The notes: generated by a model not told the origin, from the sequence alone. A stretch of 64,000 nucleotides of DNA from Desulfocurvus vexinensis DSM 17965 (GCF_000519125.1 NZ_KI912583.1:69614-133613); one strand, 5' to 3'. Shown: positions 37,067-45,654, counted from the first letter of the stretch. A program made the numbers and translations.

Positions 37067-39103
37067 ATGCCCGCCCAAGCGCCCCTCTGCCTCTTGACCC
37101 TCGCCGCCCGCGACGACCTGGCCTTTGTCCTGGCCCTGCGCCAGCGCCTGGACGAACTGGGCCTGCGCTGGACCGTGGCCTGCGGCTGCCTGGACCCCGC
37201 GGCCCTGCGCGCCCTGGGGGCCGTGTCGCACCCCGGGCTGCACGCCCTGCCCGCCACGGGCCCCCAGCCCCTGGCCGAGGCCGTGGCCGCCCTGGAGGGC
37301 GCGGCGGCGGACGCTCCCGTGCTGCTGCTCGACCCGCGCGTGATCGTGCCCGACGACCCCCGGCCCCTGCTGGCCGTGCCCTCCGGCGCCCCGGCCCTGC
37401 TCTTCGGCGGCGGCGGCGGGCCCGTGCGCGCGGCCTTCGCCCCCGGCCCCGCGGGCCGCGCGGCCCTGGAGGCCCTGGCCGCGGGGCGCCCCGTGCCCGG
37501 CGCGGCCACGGCCCCGCCCCCGGCGGCCAAGCCCTGGCTGGCCCAGCCCGGCCAGGCCGTGGACTGCACCGGGGCGCGGCTCATCATGCAACGCTTCCTC
37601 GTGCCCGAGGCCCAGGCCACGGCGCCGCTCACGCGCAACCTGCTCGCCGGGCGCCTGGCGCCCTTCGCCCGCACCGTGCTGGGCATGGCCCGCGCCCTGC
37701 GCCAGGCCGACCCCGACCACGACCCGGCCCCCGCCGCACCCGCGTGGCTCGGGCCGCACCACGCCCTGTTCGCCGCCGACGCGGCCCCGGCCCCGCTGCT
37801 GGCCATCCCACAACTGCCCCTGGTCCTGGAGGGCGTCGTGCTCTACCTGCCGCCCGGCATGCCCGGGGCGGACCAGGCCCTGACGGCCCACCGCGCCGGG
37901 CAGCCCTGGCCCGTGCGCCCCGGCGCTCCGGCGCCGGACCTGGCCCCGGCCCGGGCCGCCCTGCGCGCCGGGCGCCCGCGCCAGGCCGTGGCCGCCTTCG
38001 ACGCCGCGCTGGGGGCCAACCGCCACCACCGCGAGGCCCTGCTCGGCCTGCTGGAGGCCCTGGCCGGGGCGGGCGACGATCCGGCCTGCATCGCCGCCGC
38101 CCAGCACCACCTGGACTCGTACCCCGACGACGCCGAGGTGGCCGCCCTGCTCCACGCCGCCCGGCTGCGCGACCTGGGCCGCGAGGCCGCCGCCAGCCTG
38201 CGCGACGATACCGGCTACCGCCCCGGGGACTTCCTGGTCAGCGCCCTGGTCTCCACCTACGCCTCCGAGGCCTTCATGGAGGAATGCCTGACCGACCTGC
38301 TGGCCCAGACCGTGGCCGAGCGCCTGGAGATCATCGTCATCGACGCGGCCTCGCCCGAAAACGAAGCCGCCGTGGTCCGCCGCTTCCAGCAGCGCCACCA
38401 CGGCATCCGCTTCCTGCGCACGCCCGCGCGCATCGGCATCTACCGCGCATGGAACCACGCGGCCCTGCTGGCCTCGGGCCGCTACCTCACGCCCTTCAGC
38501 ACCAACGACCGCCTGGCCCCCGACGCCTACGCCACCCTGGCCGCCGCCCTGGACAACACCCCGGGGGCCGACCTGGTCTTCGGCGACACCCGGCTCACCG
38601 ACACCCCGCACCAGACCTTCGCCGCGCACACGCCCTCGGCCCACTCCGGCGGGGCCTGGGTCTGGCCGCAATACTCCTTCGAGTACAACCTCGCCTCGTG
38701 CACCGGCGGGCCGCACCCCATGCTGCGCCGCAGCGCCATCGAGGCCCACGGCCTGTTCGACGAGCGCCACAAGGCCCTGGCCGACCAGGATTTCTTCATG
38801 CGCCTGGGCCGCCTGGGCCGCGTGCGGCACATCCCCGCGTTCACCGGGCTGGCCTGGCTGTCGCCCTCGGCCCTGTCCGACGAGTCGCACACCCAGGGCG
38901 AGCTGCGCACCCTGCGCGAGCGCCACCGCGCGGCCTACGCCGCCGACGGCGCGGCCCTGGCCGTGCTCAACAACCTGCTGGCCGAGCTGGACGCGACCAT
39001 CGCCCTCGAAGGCCGCGAAGCCGCCCGCCGCTTCTACGCCGCCCACCGCCCGCGCCTGGGGGCGAGCGCCCTGACCGCCGACCTGGACCGCCTGCTGGGC
39101 TAG
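37067..39103 (+). CDS. Glycosyltransferase family 2 with N-terminal extension and TPR-like linker
   Basis: 678 aa. Residues 1-290 are an Ala/Pro-rich domain I do not recognise (starts PAQAPLCLLTLAARDDLAFV). A TPR-like helical segment (ARAALRAGRPRQAVAAFDAAL) covers about 305-375. From about 390 comes a GT-A domain: SALVSTYASEAFMEECLTDL, EIIVIDAASPENEAAV, and the acceptor region CTGGPHPMLRRSAIEAHGLFD. It probably transfers sugar to a cell-surface polymer or glycoprotein. ATG 37067 has AGAG upstream; the longer frame from 36611 is antisense to the preceding gene. Confidence 0.75.
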   Translation: MPAQAPLCLLTLAARDDLAFVLALRQRLDELGLRWTVACGCLDPAALRALGAVSHPGLHALPATGPQPLAEAVAALEGAAADAPVLLLDPRVIVPDDPRPLLAVPSGAPALLFGGGGGPVRAAFAPGPAGRAALEALAAGRPVPGAATAPPPAAKPWLAQPGQAVDCTGARLIMQRFLVPEAQATAPLTRNLLAGRLAPFARTVLGMARALRQADPDHDPAPAAPAWLGPHHALFAADAAPAPLLAIPQLPLVLEGVVLYLPPGMPGADQALTAHRAGQPWPVRPGAPAPDLAPARAALRAGRPRQAVAAFDAALGANRHHREALLGLLEALAGAGDDPACIAAAQHHLDSYPDDAEVAALLHAARLRDLGREAAASLRDDTGYRPGDFLVSALVSTYASEAFMEECLTDLLAQTVAERLEIIVIDAASPENEAAVVRRFQQRHHGIRFLRTPARIGIYRAWNHAALLASGRYLTPFSTNDRLAPDAYATLAAALDNTPGADLVFGDTRLTDTPHQTFAAHTPSAHSGGAWVWPQYSFEYNLASCTGGPHPMLRRSAIEAHGLFDERHKALADQDFFMRLGRLGRVRHIPAFTGLAWLSPSALSDESHTQGELRTLRERHRAAYAADGAALAVLNNLLAELDATIALEGREAARRFYAAHRPRLGASALTADLDRLLG

Positions 39104-39473
39104 CAGGCCGCCCCAAGCGGCCCGCCGCACCGGCGGAAAAGCCCGGACCGCCTGGGCCTGCGCAGCGCAGCGCACCGTTTTGGAACGGCCTGCGCATTTT
39201 GGCTCGCGGCACCAGATCAGCAGCCCCTTGATTCCTTCGGCAAACAGCAAACAACGCAGCCCCGCAGCGCAGGCCACGCCACGAGGCCGAAACACCTCTT
39301 CCGCAGTGATGCCATGAAGGCGAAGGCAGCGCCGGACTTGCGGGTGCAAGACGGACAAGGCGCCGGAAAGGATACGCCGCAAGCCGCCGGGCATTTCCGT
39401 CCCGCCTGAAGCCCGGGGTCCGCAACCGGCCACAGCCCTGCCCCCGCCGCAGGCGTAACCCCACAGCCAGGCC

Positions 39474-39505
39474 GATAGGCAGATAGGCAGATAGGCAGAT
39501 AGGCA
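39474..39505. repeat. Tandem repeat of GATAGGCA, four copies
   Basis: Four exact head-to-tail copies of an 8-bp unit, preceded by GCC and followed by GACAG, a degraded fifth copy. Such short repeats often vary in copy number by slippage. It does not lie in a gene. Confidence 0.85.
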
Positions 39506-39565
39506 GACAGAACGGGCAGGCGGGCAGAACGGCAAGCCCGGTCAAGGGAAACTTCCGGGTTCCCC

Positions 39566-39597
39566 TTGACCTTTCTGCTTATCAGTAATAGTTATCA
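39566..39597 (+). promoter_or_regulatory. Promoter and probable operator of the Fur-family gene
   Basis: TTGACC (39566-39571) is a good -35. The A+T-rich stretch behind it has two TTATCA direct repeats (39579-39584 and 39592-39597) separated by GTAATAG. Fur and PerR proteins bind A+T-rich hexamer arrays of this type, so autoregulation is likely. The -10 is not distinct. Confidence 0.5.
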
Positions 39598-39615
39598 ATG
39601 GAAACGGAGGACATT

Positions 39616-40047
39616 ATGGCCGAGCAACGCCCCCAGCGCATGACCCGCCAGCGCAAGATCATCCTGGAAGAGCTGCGCAAGCTCAAGACCCACCCCACCG
39701 CCGACGAGCTGTACGAGGCCGTGCGCGCGCGCCTGCCGCGCATCAGCCTGGGCACGGTGTACCGCAATCTGGACGTGCTCCAGGAAAACGGCGAGGTGCT
39801 CAAGCTCGAATCCGCCGGAAGCCAGAAGCGCTTCGACGGGGACATCAGCCCCCATTACCATGTGCGCTGCCTGCGCTGCGGCAGGGTCGGCGACGTGATG
39901 GCCGAGGTGCAGGACGTGGACGTGCGCGGCCTGAGCGCCCCCGGGTTCGAGATCACCGGGGGGACCATCGAATTTTTCGGCCTCTGCGACCGCTGCCAGG
40001 AACAGGCGGCCCCGGCGAGACCCCAGGGCCCCGCCGGAAGGCAGTAG
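39616..40047 (+). CDS. Fur-family metalloregulator, PerR-like
   Basis: 143 aa. The winged helix is RQRKIILEELRKLKTHPTADELYEAVRARLPRIS with recognition helix GTVYRNLDVLQENGEV. The metal site has HYHVRCLRCGRV and a distal FGLCDRC, giving the CxxC pairs of a structural zinc site. It represses genes in response to iron or peroxide; the exact sensor type cannot be told. ATG 39616 follows GGAGG by five bases; the in-frame ATG at 39598 lies in the operator and lacks a ribosome site. Confidence 0.9.
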   Translation: MAEQRPQRMTRQRKIILEELRKLKTHPTADELYEAVRARLPRISLGTVYRNLDVLQENGEVLKLESAGSQKRFDGDISPHYHVRCLRCGRVGDVMAEVQDVDVRGLSAPGFEITGGTIEFFGLCDRCQEQAAPARPQGPAGRQ

Positions 40048-40137
40048 CCCCGGCTTCGGACCCGACCCGCCGGGCCCGGCGCGCCCGGTGTCCCACACGA
40101 CCCTCCGCAGAACCCCATCCGCATCACGGGCGCGCAA

Positions 40138-40168
40138 GAACGCCCCCGGCTCCCCGCCGGGGGCGTTC
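40138..40168. terminator. Bidirectional hairpin
   Basis: Perfect 13-bp arms GAACGCCCCCGGC (40138-40150) and complement (40156-40168) around TCCCC, between the convergent Fur-family gene and the gene at 40212. Confidence 0.7.
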
Positions 40169-40211
40169 CCCTGTCTGCCGCCTGCGGGCCACGAGCCCGC
40201 CGCGCCCGGCC

Positions 40212-40625
40212 TCAGCCGTCCTGGGCGGGCTGGCGCTCGCGAAAGCGCGGCGCCTTCTCGATGAGGTCCAGCAGCAACAGCGCGGCGGTCATGTCCTTGC
40301 CGTTGTCCTGGTCCATTTCTTCGAGGATGTAGTCCTTGAGCGAGCCGGTGGCCTCGCGCAGCAGCGCGCTGTGCCCGGCGTCGAAATGATAGGCCGCGTC
40401 CAGCACCTGCAAGGCCAGGTACTGCCATTCCTCGTTGGTCTGCACGTGGTAGCGCAGGATTTCGCGGATCTTGAGCACGGCGAAGACGATGCCGTCGAGC
40501 TTGGAGTAGTCGCGCGAGAATATCTGCCCGTCGTTGATGCGCGGCGGCGGGGCGAGCAGCGTGTGCAGCTCCCTGCCGGGGTCTTTGCGCATGCGGTACT
40601 GGTCCAGGGCGATGACTGTGCCCAT
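40212..40625 (-). CDS. Conserved-type hypothetical protein
   Basis: 137 aa, soluble and mostly helical; not recognised. It begins MGTVIALDQYRMRKDPGREL and has a central KLDGIVFAVLKIREILRYH and an acidic ILEEMDQDNGKD. AGGAGG six bases before the ATG at 40625 is an excellent start; the frame remains open upstream to 40817 without another signal. No conserved cysteines or motifs suggest an activity. Confidence 0.65.
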   Translation of the reverse strand: MGTVIALDQYRMRKDPGRELHTLLAPPPRINDGQIFSRDYSKLDGIVFAVLKIREILRYHVQTNEEWQYLALQVLDAAYHFDAGHSALLREATGSLKDYILEEMDQDNGKDMTAALLLLDLIEKAPRFRERQPAQDG

Positions 40626-40916
40626 GCCGGCCTCCTGCGTGGTGCGATGCGGTCCTTGAAGCGCGCCGGCCCGGTGCGGCGCGGCGTTGACCTTCTCATC
40701 GGCCAGCTGACGGAAAACCTTACCGTGCCGCCCTGTCTTCTTCGGCGCCAAATCCTTGACCCCACGGGCGGCAATCCCTGCCCTGTAAAGACAAGTTAAG
40801 ACGGCAACACACCGCAATCAAAGGAGCTTTCAGATTTTCCGCGCTTTGGCCCGATCATTGCTTCCGCGAAGCAAACGATCACACCGGCCCGCAGCGCGGG
40901 CCGCAAGGAGGCCCCG

Positions 40917-41270
40917 ATGCGCGTTCTCGACATGGACCCGAGCCCCGAAGAAATCCGCGCCACGTTCGAAAAGCTGCGTGAAAGCCTGCGCCCGGACGTG
41001 CTCTGCGAGCTGCACAGCGGCGGCTTCCGCGACGCCATGATCGAGGAGTACGGCGCCCTGGCCACCGCCACCAACGACCTGCTGAACCTGTTGCGGAAAA
41101 ACGGCTTTGCCACCAGCCTGGCCGATACCGACGCCTCGGCCTACGAGCACATCCTGGCCCGCCTGAGCACCGGCGCCCAGCGCTGCCGCCTGCTTATCGA
41201 GGAGTCCGCCAGCGTGGACGAGCAGGCCATGCTGGCCATCGCCCCCACGCCCACGCGCAGCGTCAACTGA
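40917..41270 (+). CDS. Hypothetical protein
   Basis: 117 aa, helical and acidic; family not recognised. It begins MRVLDMDPSPEEIRATFEKL and has EYGALATATNDLLNLLRKNG in the middle. AAGGAGG precedes the ATG by five bases, and the gene ends with a strong terminator, so it is very likely real. It is divergent from the hypothetical gene at 40212-40625. Confidence 0.65.
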   Translation: MRVLDMDPSPEEIRATFEKLRESLRPDVLCELHSGGFRDAMIEEYGALATATNDLLNLLRKNGFATSLADTDASAYEHILARLSTGAQRCRLLIEESASVDEQAMLAIAPTPTRSVN

Positions 41271-41313
41271 CGCCGCCCCCTTTTCGCAGCCCTCCCGGGG
41301 TTGCGCCGTGTCG

Positions 41314-41340
41314 CAGAAACCGCCGTCGTGGCGGTTTCTG
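41314..41340. terminator. Hairpin between convergent genes
   Basis: CAGAAACCGCC (41314-41324), GTCGT, GGCGGTTTCTG (41330-41340). Perfect 11-bp arms; it serves the hypothetical gene and the ptb-buk operon. Confidence 0.75.
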
Positions 41341-41345
41341 TCGTT

Positions 41346-42464
41346 TCAGGGGCCGGAAACGCCGCCCGGCCCGCCCGCGCCGTGGTAGTCCTGCACGGGG
41401 CAGCGCCCGTCCAGGGCGGCGGCGGCGCCCCGGGCCATGACCAGGGCCTCGGTCAGCCCGAGAACGACCTCCACCGGGGCCAGGGGCGCCAGGCGGCGGG
41501 TCAGCCCGGCCACCAGCAGCGGGCTGCGGGCCAGGCCGCCGGTGAGCACCACCAGGTCCAGGGGCGCGGGGTCGTCGGCGGTTGTCAGGGCGGGCAGCAG
41601 CGAGGCCGCGTGCTTGGCCACGTTGTAGGCCAGGGCCTCGGCCAGGGCGCGGGCGGCCTCGTCGTCCGCCGCCACGCGGCGCTGCACCTCGCGGAAATCG
41701 TTGGTGCCCAGGTGGGCGAACAGCCCGCCCCGGCGCAGCACGGCGGTGCGCAGCCCGGGGATGTCGAACTGCCCGGACTCCAGCAGCCGCAGCACCTCCA
41801 GCACGGGCAGGGTGCCGGTGCGCTCCGGCGAGAAGGGCCCCTCGCCGTCCAGGGCGTTGGTCACGTCCACCACGCGGCCGCGCAGGTGGGCGCCGACGCT
41901 GATGCCCCCGCCCAGGTGGGCCACCAGGAGCTTGGCGGCGGCGTAGTCCAGCCCGTGGCGCGCGGCGGCCTCGCGGGCGGCCCCGCGCTGGGACAGGGCG
42001 TGGAATGTGCTGCGGCGGCTGACCTGGGGCAGGCCCGTGGGCCGCGCCTCGGGCAACAGTTCGTCGGTGACCACGGGATCGACCACGAAGGCGGGCACGC
42101 CCAGCTCGTCGGCCAGCTCGCGGGCCAGGGGCGCGCCCAGGTTGCAGGCGTGCTCGCCGTGGCGCGCGGCGCGCAGGTCGGCGAGCATGGCCGCCCCGAT
42201 GGCGTAGGTGCCCCCGGGCAGCGGGGCCAGCAACCCGCCGCGCCCGACCACGGCATGCAGCCCGGCCAGCAGGGGCCGGGCTGCGTCCAGGGCGGAGTGC
42301 ACGGCCCGGCGGCGCAGGGGCAGTTGGTCCCACACCGTGGGCAGGCCGCGCAGCTCGGCGCGCGGGTGCTCCAGCTCGCGGTCCAGCAGCGCGGTGTCGC
42401 CGTCCAGCAGCACGACCTTGGTGGTGGTGGACCCGGGGTTCACGGTCAGCACGCGGTGGCTCAC
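41346..42464 (-). CDS. buk: Butyrate kinase
   Basis: 372 aa, the usual length of the butyrate/branched-chain fatty acid kinases. VLTVNPGSTTTKVVLLDG is the N-terminal acetokinase-fold phosphate site, LVAHLGGGISVGAHLRGRVVD and RTGTLPVLE follow, and DLVVLTGGLARSP is the adenosine motif. It makes ATP from butyryl phosphate or a branched analogue. The start is GTG at 42464, overlapping the ptb stop (GTGA), with GAGGAG six bases upstream. An earlier open frame to 42611 lies in ptb. Confidence 0.92.
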   Translation of the reverse strand: MSHRVLTVNPGSTTTKVVLLDGDTALLDRELEHPRAELRGLPTVWDQLPLRRRAVHSALDAARPLLAGLHAVVGRGGLLAPLPGGTYAIGAAMLADLRAARHGEHACNLGAPLARELADELGVPAFVVDPVVTDELLPEARPTGLPQVSRRSTFHALSQRGAAREAAARHGLDYAAAKLLVAHLGGGISVGAHLRGRVVDVTNALDGEGPFSPERTGTLPVLEVLRLLESGQFDIPGLRTAVLRRGGLFAHLGTNDFREVQRRVAADDEAARALAEALAYNVAKHAASLLPALTTADDPAPLDLVVLTGGLARSPLLVAGLTRRLAPLAPVEVVLGLTEALVMARGAAAALDGRCPVQDYHGAGGPGGVSGP

Positions 42465-43381
42465 GCGGGCTCCTCGCGGGCCAGGAAGGCGGCCAGGGCG
42501 ATGGACAGGAACTTGGTGCGCGGCGAGTCGCCCCGCGAGGGCACGACGATGGGCACGCGGCTGCCCACCACCACCCCGGCCATGTCCAGGTCCAGCAGGG
42601 TGTTCAGGCACTTGTAGAGCACGTTGCCGCTCTCGATGTCCGGCGCGACGAGGATGTCGGCCTGCCCGGCCACGTCGCCCTGCACGCGCTTGAGGCTCGC
42701 GGCCTGGGGCGAGAGGGCCACGTCCAGGGCCATGGGCCCGGCCACGCGGGCGTCGCCGAATTCGCCCTGCTCGCCCATCTTGGCCAGCAGGTCGGCGTCC
42801 AGGGTGGCGGGCATGGCCGGAAAATTGACCTTTTCGGTGGCGGCGAGCATGGCCACCCGGGGCCGGGGGATGCCCAGGCGCCGGGCCACGCCCACGGCGT
42901 TGCGCACGATCTCCACCTTGCGCTGGAGGTTGGGGCGGATGTTCACGGCGGGGTCGGTGAGCAGCATCAGGCGGCCCGAGTGCGGCTCCTCGAAGAGCGT
43001 GACGTGGGACAGGATGCCCTTGGGCGCGGCGCCGTGCTCCTTGTCCAGCACGGCGCGCAAGAGCGTGGCCGTGGGCACCAGGCCTTTCATGATCAGCGCG
43101 GCGCGGCCCTGGCGGAAGAGGTCCACGGCCTGGCGCACGGCGGTTTCGTCGTCAGGGGTTTCGATCTGCTCGAAGGGCGTGATGTCCAGCCCGCGCTCGG
43201 CGGCCACGCGGGCGGTGGCGTCCATGTCGCCGATGAGCACGGGCTCGGCCAGCCCGGCCTGCCAGGCGGCCACGGCGGCGGCGAGCACGAAGCCGTTGGC
43301 CGAGCGGGCGATGGCCACGCGCGGCGGCGGCCCCTCAGGCAGGGCCTCGCGCACCAGGGCCCGGAGGCTGTCCACGGGCAT
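42461..43381 (-). CDS. ptb: Phosphate butyryltransferase
   Basis: 306 aa. The PTA/PTB family is shown by RVAIARSANGFVLAAAVAAW, AALIMKGLVPTATLLRAVL, LMLLTDPAVNIRPNLQRKVEIV, and ILVAPDIESGNVLYKCL. It converts an acyl-CoA to acyl phosphate for Buk, giving substrate-level ATP. It lies between ilvN-like and buk with a 9-bp gap upstream and a 4-bp overlap downstream. The true substrate may be butyryl-, isobutyryl- or isovaleryl-CoA. Confidence 0.93.
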   Translation of the reverse strand: MPVDSLRALVREALPEGPPPRVAIARSANGFVLAAAVAAWQAGLAEPVLIGDMDATARVAAERGLDITPFEQIETPDDETAVRQAVDLFRQGRAALIMKGLVPTATLLRAVLDKEHGAAPKGILSHVTLFEEPHSGRLMLLTDPAVNIRPNLQRKVEIVRNAVGVARRLGIPRPRVAMLAATEKVNFPAMPATLDADLLAKMGEQGEFGDARVAGPMALDVALSPQAASLKRVQGDVAGQADILVAPDIESGNVLYKCLNTLLDLDMAGVVVGSRVPIVVPSRGDSPRTKFLSIALAAFLAREEPA

Positions 43382-43390
43382 GGGGCCCTC

Positions 43391-43870
43391 CTACTCGTCG
43401 CCGCGCTTGAGGGCGATCATGCCCGAGCGGCACAGGCTCTTGATGCCATGGGGCTTGAGCATGCCGATGAAGGCATCGACCTTGCCGCTGTCGCCGCTCA
43501 TCTCCACGGTGATGCTTTTCTGGCCCATGCCCACCACGTTGGCGCGGAAGACCTCGAAGACCTGCATGATCTGGGTGGTGGCGGCGGGCTCCATGGCGAC
43601 CTTGATGAGCACCAGCTCGCGGTCCACGAAATCGCGGCGGCGCAGGTCGTCCACACCGATGATGCAGTCCATGCCCTGCATCTCGGCGGTGATGCGCCCG
43701 ATGTCCTCCTCGGAGCCGTCCAGGCCGATGGTCAGGCGCGAGATTTCCGGGTCTTCGGTCTCCCCGGCGGAGAGGCTCCGGATGTTCACGTTGTACTTGC
43801 GGATGGCCTGGGCCATGTCGGCCAGGACGCCGGGGCGGTTCCTGGTCAGGGCGGAGATGGTATGCGTCAT
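43391..43870 (-). CDS. ilvN: Acetolactate synthase small-subunit-type ACT protein
   Basis: 159 aa, the full IlvN length. The N-terminal ACT domain reads HTISALTRNRPGVLADMAQ and is followed by VNIRSLSAGETEDPEISRLTI; the C-terminal domain begins ELVLIKVAM and ends SGMIALKRGDE. It normally binds valine and regulates the catalytic subunit IlvB. No ilvB is beside it; instead it heads an operon with ptb and buk, so its role here may be tied to branched-chain acid metabolism. Three tandem ribosome-site-like repeats precede it. Confidence 0.88.
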   Translation of the reverse strand: MTHTISALTRNRPGVLADMAQAIRKYNVNIRSLSAGETEDPEISRLTIGLDGSEEDIGRITAEMQGMDCIIGVDDLRRRDFVDRELVLIKVAMEPAATTQIMQVFEVFRANVVGMGQKSITVEMSGDSGKVDAFIGMLKPHGIKSLCRSGMIALKRGDE

Positions 43871-43902
43871 GGTGGCTCCTGGTGACTCCTGGCGGCTCCT
43901 GG
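43871..43902 (-). repeat. Three 10-bp tandem repeats carrying Shine-Dalgarno cores
   Basis: Immediately upstream of ilvN, the plus strand reads GGTGGCTCCT, GGTGACTCCT, GGCGGCTCCT. On the mRNA strand each unit contains AGGAG, so three ribosome sites are spaced exactly 10 bases apart. Only the nearest is well placed for the ATG at 43870. Confidence 0.7.
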
Positions 43903-43988
43903 ATGCGGGCTCGCGGGGGCCGCGGACGGTCCGGGCCCCGGGATGAGCATAGCCGGTTCCCGGGGCCCGGGCAACGCCCGGCAGGGCC

Positions 43989-44087
43989 TCAGCCCCGGGA
44001 GCGCAGGGCGATGCGCAGGCACAGGGCCGCGCCGCCCCAGGTGATGCCGAAGCCGATGCACAGCATGATGATGGCGCTGGTGTTCAT
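43989..44087 (-). CDS. metS: Small subunit MetS of an NSS-type transporter
   Basis: 32 aa, a single membrane helix: MNTSAIIMLCIGFGITWGGA then a short basic end LRSRG. MetS is the small partner of the sodium-dependent transporter MetP in Corynebacterium and relatives. The ATG overlaps the metP stop (ATGA) and has GGAGG upstream. It is easily missed because of its size. Confidence 0.8.
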   Translation of the reverse strand: MNTSAIIMLCIGFGITWGGAALCLRIALRSRG

Positions 44088-45592
44088 GTGGTCCTCCGCA
44101 GGGTCGTGTCGGGCCGGGCGGCAAAGCCGGGCCGGCCCGGGGCCGCGCGCAGGGCCAGGCCCAGCAGCGCGCAGCCAAGGACCACGGCCCAGCCGTAGGC
44201 CAGCAGTTCGACGGTGCCGTAGCCGCCGTAGGGCGTGCCCAGGTCGCCGTACAGGTTCAGGCCCACCAGCAGCGTCAGGATGCCCGGCGTAAGATAGCGC
44301 AGGCACACGGACCACCACCGGCCCACGGCGAATTCGGACACCTCGTTGGCGTGCTCGCGCACCACCTCCAGGCGGCACAGCCAGGCCAAGAGGACGATCT
44401 CGGCCAGGGCCGCGCCGAGCACCCCGAAGTTGTTGATGAAGTGATCGACGATGTCCAGCACGTAGAGCCCGCCGCCCGTGCAGAAGACCAGCGAGACCGC
44501 GAAGCCCCCGGCGCACAGCGCGCTGGCCGTGGCCCGGCGGCTCCAGCCGAACTTGTCCATGAACGAGCTGACGCAGGCCTCGACGATGGAGATGTGCGAG
44601 CTGACCCCGGCCATGGTCAGGGACAGGAAGAACAGCGTGCCGAAGAACACGGGCATGGGCATGAGGTTGATGGCCATGGGGATGGTCACGAAGGCCAGGC
44701 CCACGCCGCCCCCGGCCACCTCGGCGATGGGCACGCCCTGCCGCGCGGCCATGTAGCCCAGCACGGAGAAGACCATCACGCCCGCGAGCATGGAGAAGCC
44801 GCAGTTGATGAACACGGTCATGAAGGCGTTGTTGCTGATGTCCGACCGGGCGGGCAGGTAGCTGGAATAGGCGATCATGATGGCAAAGCCCACCGAGAGG
44901 GTGAAGAAGATCTGCCCGTAGGCAGCCACCCAGACCCGGTAGTCGGCAAGGCGCGAGAAGTCGGGGGTGAACAGCCAGTTCACGCCGTCCATTGCGCCTT
45001 CGAGCCAGACGACCCGGGCGGTGAAGGCCAGCACGAGCAGGAACAGCACCGGCATGAGCACCTTGCCCGCGCGCTCGATGCCCGCGCGCACGCCCGACAC
45101 GCAGGCCAGCCAGGTGATGGCCCAGGCCAGGGTCACGGCGCCGAGCACCGTGGGGCGCAGGGCGCCCAGCTCCAGGGCCCCGGAGGTCAGGCCCAGGAAG
45201 TCCTCGAAGAAGAAGGCCTTGGGGTCCGCGCCCCAGGCGCCGGTGAAGGCGAAGCCCACGTAGCTGATGGTCCAGCCGATGACGGCCACGTAGTAGACGG
45301 TGATCACGGCGGCGACCATGACCTGGGCCCAGCCCAGCCACTCCCAGCCGCGCGCGATGCAGGCGAAGGCCTTGGGCGCCGAGCCCCGGAAGCGGTGCCC
45401 CAGGGTGAATTCGAGAATCATGAACGGGATGCCGGCGGTGAGCATGGCGAAAAGGTAGGGCACCAGGAAGGCCCCGCCGCCGTTCTCGTAGGCCATGTAG
45501 GGAAAGCGCCAGATGTTGCCCAGCCCGATGGCCGAGCCCACCGCGGCGAGGATGAAGCCCAGGCGCGAGCCCCACTGTTCGCGTTGTGTCAT
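44084..45592 (-). CDS. metP: Sodium-dependent amino acid transporter (NSS family, MetP-like)
   Basis: 502 aa with about 12 membrane helices. The sodium-binding start REQWGSRLGFILAAVGSAIGLGNIWRFPY is diagnostic for neurotransmitter:sodium symporters, and GGGAFLVPYLFA, FTLSVGFAIMIAYSSYL and MAGVSSHISIVE follow. With the downstream metS it should import methionine or alanine. A hairpin at 45623-45654 separates it from the gene upstream. Confidence 0.92.
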   Translation of the reverse strand: MTQREQWGSRLGFILAAVGSAIGLGNIWRFPYMAYENGGGAFLVPYLFAMLTAGIPFMILEFTLGHRFRGSAPKAFACIARGWEWLGWAQVMVAAVITVYYVAVIGWTISYVGFAFTGAWGADPKAFFFEDFLGLTSGALELGALRPTVLGAVTLAWAITWLACVSGVRAGIERAGKVLMPVLFLLVLAFTARVVWLEGAMDGVNWLFTPDFSRLADYRVWVAAYGQIFFTLSVGFAIMIAYSSYLPARSDISNNAFMTVFINCGFSMLAGVMVFSVLGYMAARQGVPIAEVAGGGVGLAFVTIPMAINLMPMPVFFGTLFFLSLTMAGVSSHISIVEACVSSFMDKFGWSRRATASALCAGGFAVSLVFCTGGGLYVLDIVDHFINNFGVLGAALAEIVLLAWLCRLEVVREHANEVSEFAVGRWWSVCLRYLTPGILTLLVGLNLYGDLGTPYGGYGTVELLAYGWAVVLGCALLGLALRAAPGRPGFAARPDTTLRRTT

Positions 45593-45622
45593 GGAAAAAA
45601 CCCTCGGTTATGGATTGCTGCT

Positions 45623-45654
45623 CCCGCCGCGCGCCTTGCCGGACGCGCGGCGGG
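45623..45654 (-). terminator. G+C-rich hairpin upstream of metP
   Basis: CCCGCCGCGCG (45623-45633) and CGCGCGGCGGG (45644-45654) around a 10-nt loop. It probably terminates the gene ending at 45697. Confidence 0.5.

Larger units (their letters stand above)
39104..39615. other. 512-bp intergenic region before the Fur-family gene
   Basis: No gene is supported. On the minus strand a 90-codon frame (starting MPGGLRRILSGAL near 39395) looks somewhat protein-like but continues antisense through the glycosyltransferase gene. A tandem octamer repeat (39474-39505) and an inverted repeat GTCAAGGG/CCCTTGAC (39541-39548, 39563-39570) lie before the promoter-operator of the regulator. Confidence 0.45.

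Noticed and set aside
39474..39505. Short repeats considered as a CRISPR remnant
   Set aside because: The unit is 8 bp with no spacers and no cas genes are nearby.
39104..39545. Minus-strand frame with MPGGLRRILSGALSVL near 39395
   Set aside because: It looks partly protein-like but merges with an antisense frame through the glycosyltransferase gene and has no clear ribosome site or stop of its own.
39598..39615. ATG at 39598 as the start of the Fur-family protein
   Set aside because: It lies in the operator region without a ribosome site; GGAGG correctly precedes the ATG at 39616.
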